Source: SIG459 sp045532145
Lineage (GTDB): Bacteria > Bacillota > Clostridia > Oscillospirales > Oscillospiraceae
Assembly: GCA_045532145.1 (NCBI GenBank)
Contig: JAZSFJ010000101.1
Location: 1 to 10,149, forward strand
Reading direction: 5' to 3'
DNA: 10,149 bases
Below the pieces are notes generated by a model that was not told the origin of the DNA, ran no database searches, and saw only the letters and a program-made list of their open reading frames with translations. Within the stretch, counting starts at the first letter, position 1. Each line of letters opens with the position of its first letter. This document shows positions 6,759 to 10,149 of this stretch, piece after piece. The translations under genes and the position numbers were made by a program.

Positions 6759-6787
6759 ATCATATCATCAGTGAGGCAAGAATGCAA
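6759..6787 (-). promoter_or_regulatory. Promoter of the 2-hydroxyacid dehydrogenase gene
   Basis: On the minus strand TTGCAT (6782-6787), a 17-bp spacer and TATGAT (6759-6764) form a good sigma-A promoter. The expected start near 6752 leaves a leader of about 30 bases before the ATG. Confidence 0.65.
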
Positions 6788-6937
6788 TGAAATATATGGC
6801 TTCCCCTGGGGTAACGGAGTGTCGCCGCGAGACAGCTGTCGAGTGCCGCAGCACCGGGGGCTTGCTCCCGCCGCGCCACCGCATCTTCATACTGTGCCCT
6901 ACTCCGGCAAATACGCACCATCTTTATTTTTGCGTTC
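6788..6937. other. Unassigned intergenic stretch
   Basis: This stretch lies between divergent genes. It includes short G+C-rich imperfect palindromes (for example around 6861-6876) that may be decayed repeats. No ORF with a ribosome binding site, RNA gene or terminator could be supported. Confidence 0.4.
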
Positions 6938-7118
6938 GTAGGGCGCGTCGACCCCGGCGCGCCGCCGGAAAGGCATTTAACGGCGGGAGCCGTAGGGCGG
7001 GCTGCCCTCAGCCCGCCATTACCGCCCTACGGGTGGTGCGATTGCGGGCCGGCCGGGTGTCCGGCCCCTACGGATGCAATGGATATCATGGTTGTAGGGG
7101 CGAGCAGTGTGGTCGCCC
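6938..7118. repeat. Family B hairpin cluster, four units
   Basis: The units are: GTAGGGCGCG...CGCGCC (6938-6963); GTAGGGCGGGCT...AGCCCGCC with outer CCGCCCTAC (6992-7030); GGGCCGG...CCGGCCCCTAC (7046-7071); and GTAGGGGCGA...TCGCCC (7094-7118). Each is a 5-8 bp G+C stem with a 6-12 base loop and GTAGGG or CCCTAC at one or both ends. Units occur in both orientations. They lie in the promoter-distal leader side of the lipoprotein gene, mostly upstream of its likely promoter. Confidence 0.75.
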
Positions 7119-7183
7119 GCAAATCTTCTCTGAAACTTTTTCGAAAAAAATCCGTCATAACAACATAAGAAGCGATGTAAAGC

Positions 7184-7192
7184 TGATACAAT
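7184..7192 (+). promoter_or_regulatory. Possible extended -10 promoter of the lipoprotein gene
   Basis: TGaTACAAT is an extended -10 element (five of six to TATAAT, with TG one base upstream). No good -35 lies 16-18 bp upstream. Transcription would start near 7199, giving a leader of about 37 bases. Confidence 0.4.
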
Positions 7193-7235
7193 CATACCAT
7201 ATAACTTATTTGAACCTTCCGGAAAGGAGTTTAGC

Positions 7236-9653
7236 ATGATGAAAAAGATAACTTGCCTTATGTTGGCCCTTATCCTGTGCCTGTCCCTCTTCGCGGGCTG
7301 CGGGGAGACTGTTTCTCCGGAGCCTCAGCCGGAGCAGCCTCCTGTGGAGAGTCCCGAAATAAGCACCGAGCCTGAAATAGAGGGCACTCCATTCACATTC
7401 ACCCGGGATAATATGCCGGTGATGGACGGCTCCACCTCCCTTGTGCCTCTGGCACAGGCGGCGGCAAGCCTGCTGCTGGGCGAAGAGCCCATGTATGTGG
7501 AGGGCCTCACCCAGTTCAACCGCACCAGCCAGTCCTACCGCAACCTCATGTGGGACAAGTGCGACATTCTCATAGCCAGCTGGCCCGCCGAAAGCATATT
7601 TCTGGAGCTGAAGGCGGAGGCCTTTGAGTACGAGATGGAGCCCATTGCCACCGACGCTCTCATCTTCGTGGTCAACGAGAATAACCCGGTGGACAACCTG
7701 ACCACGGAGCAGATAATGGGCATCTACACCGGTGAAATCACCAACTGGAGCGAAGTCGGCGGCAATGACGAGGCCATTTTGCCCTTCCAGCGCAACTCCG
7801 GCGCGGGCTCTCAGGCTCTGATGGAGAAGCTCATCATGGGCGACACTCCCATGATGGAGGCCCCCACGGAGCTGGTGGCGGGCAGCATGGGCGAGCTTAT
7901 GGAGTGGGTGAAGAGCTACGATAATTCCTCCAACGCCCTTGGCTACTCCGTCTACTACTACGCAAACGATATGCAGATGGCCGACGGCCTCAAAATAATC
8001 TCCGTGGACGGGGTCGCGCCCACCGCTGACAGCATCCGTGCCGGGGACTACCCCCATCTCAGCAATTATTACACCGTCATAGCCGCCGACGAGGCCGAAA
8101 ATAGCCCTGCCCGCATTATGTTTGACTGGCTGCGTGGCGCTGAGGGTCAGCGCCTGGTGGAAACTCAGGGCTATGTGCCTGTCATGGACCTCAGCGACGC
8201 CCCCAAGAAGGAGGCCACCCCCGGGGGCTATGTGGTGGAGACAGACTGGTCTGTGCTGGGTATAAAGGAAAAGCCCGAGGCCAGGTTTACCCGCCTTCGC
8301 CCTGAGCCCATTGAGGCCCTTGCTCCCGGGGAGGACTACGGCATCCTCTATCCCTTTGTGGGTCGGGTGAACTACTCCGAATACGGCGAGGAGAGCAATG
8401 TTTACGGCCTTTTCGACGAGAACGGACGCATAGTCTGCGACCCGGTCTACAGCGCCGTTGAGCGCTGCGCTTATTATGAAAAGAGCATAGAATACACCGT
8501 ACCCATGCTCTGTCTGACCCGGCCTGAGGGAGAGAATATGGTATATACTCTTGCAAGTCCCGATGGCAGCTTTGTTAGCCCTGAGAGCTATTACATGGTG
8601 AGGGTTTTTGACTTCGGTGTATTCTGCGCCCAGCGCTACGACAGCAGGGAGTTTACCGTTTATGACTTCGAGGGCAATGTGCTCATGACCCAGGCAGACC
8701 TGAAGCTGGGAGACCTTGTCCTTGAGCGCGCCGGAGATATTTTTGACGGCCAGGGTGGCTACCTCCTTGCCTGGCTCTCCGACGGCTCCGGCTCGGAGGC
8801 TTACCTCATTGACCCTCAGGGTCAGGTGGTCACCGGGGGCTGGTACAGCGCCGACTTCTGCGGCGACGGGGCACTTATCGTCATCGGCGAGGACGGCGGC
8901 CACAGCGCCGGTGTCATGGGCGTGGATGAAGAATGGATAGTGCCTCCCCGCTACGACTACATAGAGAGCTTCGCCGGAGGCTACTGCGGCCAGATGTATA
9001 ACGGCGAGAGCTATATTTACGACGAAAAGGGCTCCATCGTAGCTTCCTATGAGGGCGGTGCCCGGGTAATGGGACCCGGCTACACCGCCGAGGGTATGTA
9101 CTATACCGTGGACGGAAAGAGCCTGCCATTCACCGAGGAGTGGAGCACCACCTCCTATTTTGGCCTGAGCCCCCTTATCTGCAAGTGGGCTGAGGACGGC
9201 GTTACCCTTGTGAATATAAATTCTCCCGAGGATAGCCTCTTTATTCCCGGCACAGCCAAGGGCTACGCGGAGCAGCTTATGCGAAACTTCATCATGGGCC
9301 CCACCAGCTCCCTTGAGTACATAATCGTATGGGACGGCGACACGGAGCACTCCTGCAAGCTGGTAAGCTGGGATTTGAAGCGTGTGTATGAGTTCGAAGA
9401 GGCCGCCCCCGGCATGGCCGCCTTCTCCACCGTGGTGGACGGCTTTACCGGCGAAGAATATGTACGGATGAACGATGCCGATTTTGTGGGCACTCTCTAT
9501 AATGCCGACATGGACCTTGTGGGCGAAAAGGGTGAATGGAGCAGCATCTGGAACGGCCTCCTCTGCAAGACCGATGAGAGCTTCTGCTGCTACTGGGATG
9601 AGAGCGGAGATGTGCTCTTCTGCTATCCCCTCAGCCACGGCGGCGGTGATTGA
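7236..9653 (+). CDS. Lipoprotein: PstS-like binding domain fused to WG repeats
   Basis: This is an 805-residue exported lipoprotein. KK is followed by a hydrophobic segment and LFAGC, so Cys22 is the likely lipidated residue; Phe at -3 of the lipobox is slightly unusual. A Pro/Glu-rich linker spans about 27-49. Residues 50 to about 320 resemble phosphate-type periplasmic binding proteins (PBP-like/PstS): DGSTSLVP at 64, the segment NLTTEQIMGIYTGEITNW, and RNSGAGSQ at 186. From about 389 there are degenerate WG-type repeats, such as YGLFDENGR (390), YLIDPQGQ (523) and GVMGVDEEWIVPPRY (559). AAGGAG precedes the start; the second ATG (7239) is equally possible. No permease or ATPase gene is adjacent, so a sensor or scavenging role is as likely as transport. 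The ligand is unknown, and the family's Asp contact appears to be replaced near Trp116. Confidence 0.85.
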   Translation: MMKKITCLMLALILCLSLFAGCGETVSPEPQPEQPPVESPEISTEPEIEGTPFTFTRDNMPVMDGSTSLVPLAQAAASLLLGEEPMYVEGLTQFNRTSQSYRNLMWDKCDILIASWPAESIFLELKAEAFEYEMEPIATDALIFVVNENNPVDNLTTEQIMGIYTGEITNWSEVGGNDEAILPFQRNSGAGSQALMEKLIMGDTPMMEAPTELVAGSMGELMEWVKSYDNSSNALGYSVYYYANDMQMADGLKIISVDGVAPTADSIRAGDYPHLSNYYTVIAADEAENSPARIMFDWLRGAEGQRLVETQGYVPVMDLSDAPKKEATPGGYVVETDWSVLGIKEKPEARFTRLRPEPIEALAPGEDYGILYPFVGRVNYSEYGEESNVYGLFDENGRIVCDPVYSAVERCAYYEKSIEYTVPMLCLTRPEGENMVYTLASPDGSFVSPESYYMVRVFDFGVFCAQRYDSREFTVYDFEGNVLMTQADLKLGDLVLERAGDIFDGQGGYLLAWLSDGSGSEAYLIDPQGQVVTGGWYSADFCGDGALIVIGEDGGHSAGVMGVDEEWIVPPRYDYIESFAGGYCGQMYNGESYIYDEKGSIVASYEGGARVMGPGYTAEGMYYTVDGKSLPFTEEWSTTSYFGLSPLICKWAEDGVTLVNINSPEDSLFIPGTAKGYAEQLMRNFIMGPTSSLEYIIVWDGDTEHSCKLVSWDLKRVYEFEEAAPGMAAFSTVVDGFTGEEYVRMNDADFVGTLYNADMDLVGEKGEWSSIWNGLLCKTDESFCCYWDESGDVLFCYPLSHGGGD

Positions 9654-9710
9654 TGGGCGGACGCCACTACGGCTGCGAATTTTGACCGCAGCACAAGTAT
9701 CGCTCCACCC

Positions 9711-9976
9711 GTAGGGCGCGTCGCCCCGGCGCGCCACGCAGTACAGCCCTGAGCGCCATTTCAGGCGAAAGAAAACCCGGGCCGTCGAGGACGCCGGCCC
9801 CTACGAAGACGGCAAAAAGTCGTAGGGCGGCCGCTTGCTGCCGCCGAAAATTAAACATCGCACTCTGTAGGGGACGGCTTCCCGGACGTTTTGCATGCGG
9901 CGCGCCGGGGGCGACGCGCCCTACAAATAAAAAAACCGGCTCGTACCCATGTAGGGGCCAGACACTGGCCGGCCCG
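9711..9976. repeat. Family B hairpin cluster, about six units
   Basis: Units lie at 9711-9735, 9779-9804, 9822-9845, 9868-9890 (degenerate), 9899-9924 and 9951-9976, each with GTAGGG or CCCTAC at one end. The first is nearly identical to 6938-6963, and 9899-9924 is the same unit inverted. The cluster starts 57 bp after the lipoprotein stop codon. No coding sequence with a ribosome binding site was found in 9654-10149. Confidence 0.75.
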
Positions 9977-9993
9977 CGGACAGACATAAAAAA

Positions 9994-10021
9994 GGGTCCC
10001 TGTTTTCACAGGGAGCCTTTT
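9994..10021. terminator. Bidirectional hairpin terminator
   Basis: A 10-bp stem with one mismatch (arms 9994-10003 and 10008-10017) is followed by TTTT on the plus strand and by TTTTTT on the minus strand. It is the first convincing terminator for plus-strand transcription from the lipoprotein gene, about 340 bp after its stop, and could also end a minus-strand unit entering from the right. Confidence 0.6.
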
Positions 10022-10048
10022 CGGCCTGTCAAAGAACATTATCAAATA

Positions 10049-10149
10049 CCTCCCTCTGACGAGGGAGGTGCCGAGCTGGGGCGAGGCGGAGGGAGAGAAA
10101 AGTTCGCAAAACTCTGAATTTTGGCACGAATTACAACTTCTTTGTTATC
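10049..10149. repeat. Partial family A repeat, inverted copy A4 (cut by window edge)
   Basis: The palindrome CCTCCCTC-TGAC-GAGGGAGG (10049-10068), followed by TG, a G+C-rich segment and CGGAGGGA, matches the right end of the family A elements read in reverse. The rest runs past the window edge, so only one end can be seen. Confidence 0.55.

Noticed and set aside
6938..7118. CRISPR-like array
   Set aside because: The units vary in sequence, spacing and orientation, and there are no regular spacers or cas genes. They are short palindromes of REP type.
6787..7239. 150-codon plus-strand ORF upstream of the lipoprotein gene
   Set aside because: It runs through family B hairpins, has no ribosome binding site, has a composition set by the repeats, and overlaps the real gene start.
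7236..9653. A complete phosphate (Pst) transport locus
   Set aside because: Only a binding-protein-like domain is present. No permease, ATPase or phoU gene adjoins it, and the ligand residues look atypical.
7206..9737. 843-codon minus-strand ORF over the lipoprotein gene
   Set aside because: Codon-aligned antisense shadow. The sense frame has a ribosome binding site, a lipoprotein signal and recognisable domains.
9667..10045. Minus-strand ORFs of 106 and 64 codons downstream of the lipoprotein gene
   Set aside because: Both translate family B repeats, including the same RRPRRA peptide seen at other units. No ribosome binding site or domain.

Overview
The window looks like a chromosomal segment of an obligately anaerobic, G+C-rich gut-type member of the Clostridia (Oscillospiraceae-like). 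This rests on an oxygen-sensitive class III ribonucleotide reductase with its activase, strong Gram-positive ribosome binding sites, a lipoprotein of Firmicutes type, and abundant palindromic intergenic repeats of the kind common in that group. The assignment is an inference; there is no rRNA or other phylogenetic marker here.

Layout. Positions 1-6723 hold five genes, all on the minus strand. In transcription order they are a D-2-hydroxyacid dehydrogenase (5809-6723), a nitroreductase-family flavoprotein (5022-5546), an M32 (Taq-type) metallocarboxypeptidase (3349-4851), the anaerobic ribonucleoside-triphosphate reductase nrdD (962-3136) and its radical-SAM activase nrdG (326-850). On the plus strand lies one large gene (7236-9653) for a lipoprotein. 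It joins a PstS-like substrate-binding domain to a long C-terminal region of WG-type repeats, and no transporter genes lie beside it.

Genes together. nrdD and nrdG form one functional unit: the activase installs the glycyl radical on the reductase, which makes dNTPs without oxygen. Upstream of nrdD is a good sigma-A promoter overlapped by one NrdR-box-like site, with a second such site in the leader 43 bp away. After nrdG there is a hairpin plus T-run terminator. The peptidase gene ends in two tandem terminator hairpins that insulate it from nrdD. The other genes appear to be separate metabolic functions.

Intergenic space. Almost every gap is filled by one of two repeat families. Family A is a roughly 140-bp element with terminal inverted palindromes and an inner hairpin near each end. 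Three essentially full copies are present (60-199, 4873-5009, 5595-5734), plus partial copies at both window edges and a solo terminal palindrome at 3271-3293. Family B consists of short G+C-rich hairpins ending in GTAGGG/CCCTAC. About twelve occur, in clusters on both sides of the lipoprotein gene and between nrdG and nrdD. No CRISPR array, tRNA, rRNA, transposase or phage gene was seen. The most unusual items are the covarying family A elements, the PstS-WG fusion with an atypical ligand site, and the two-site NrdR-like operator.
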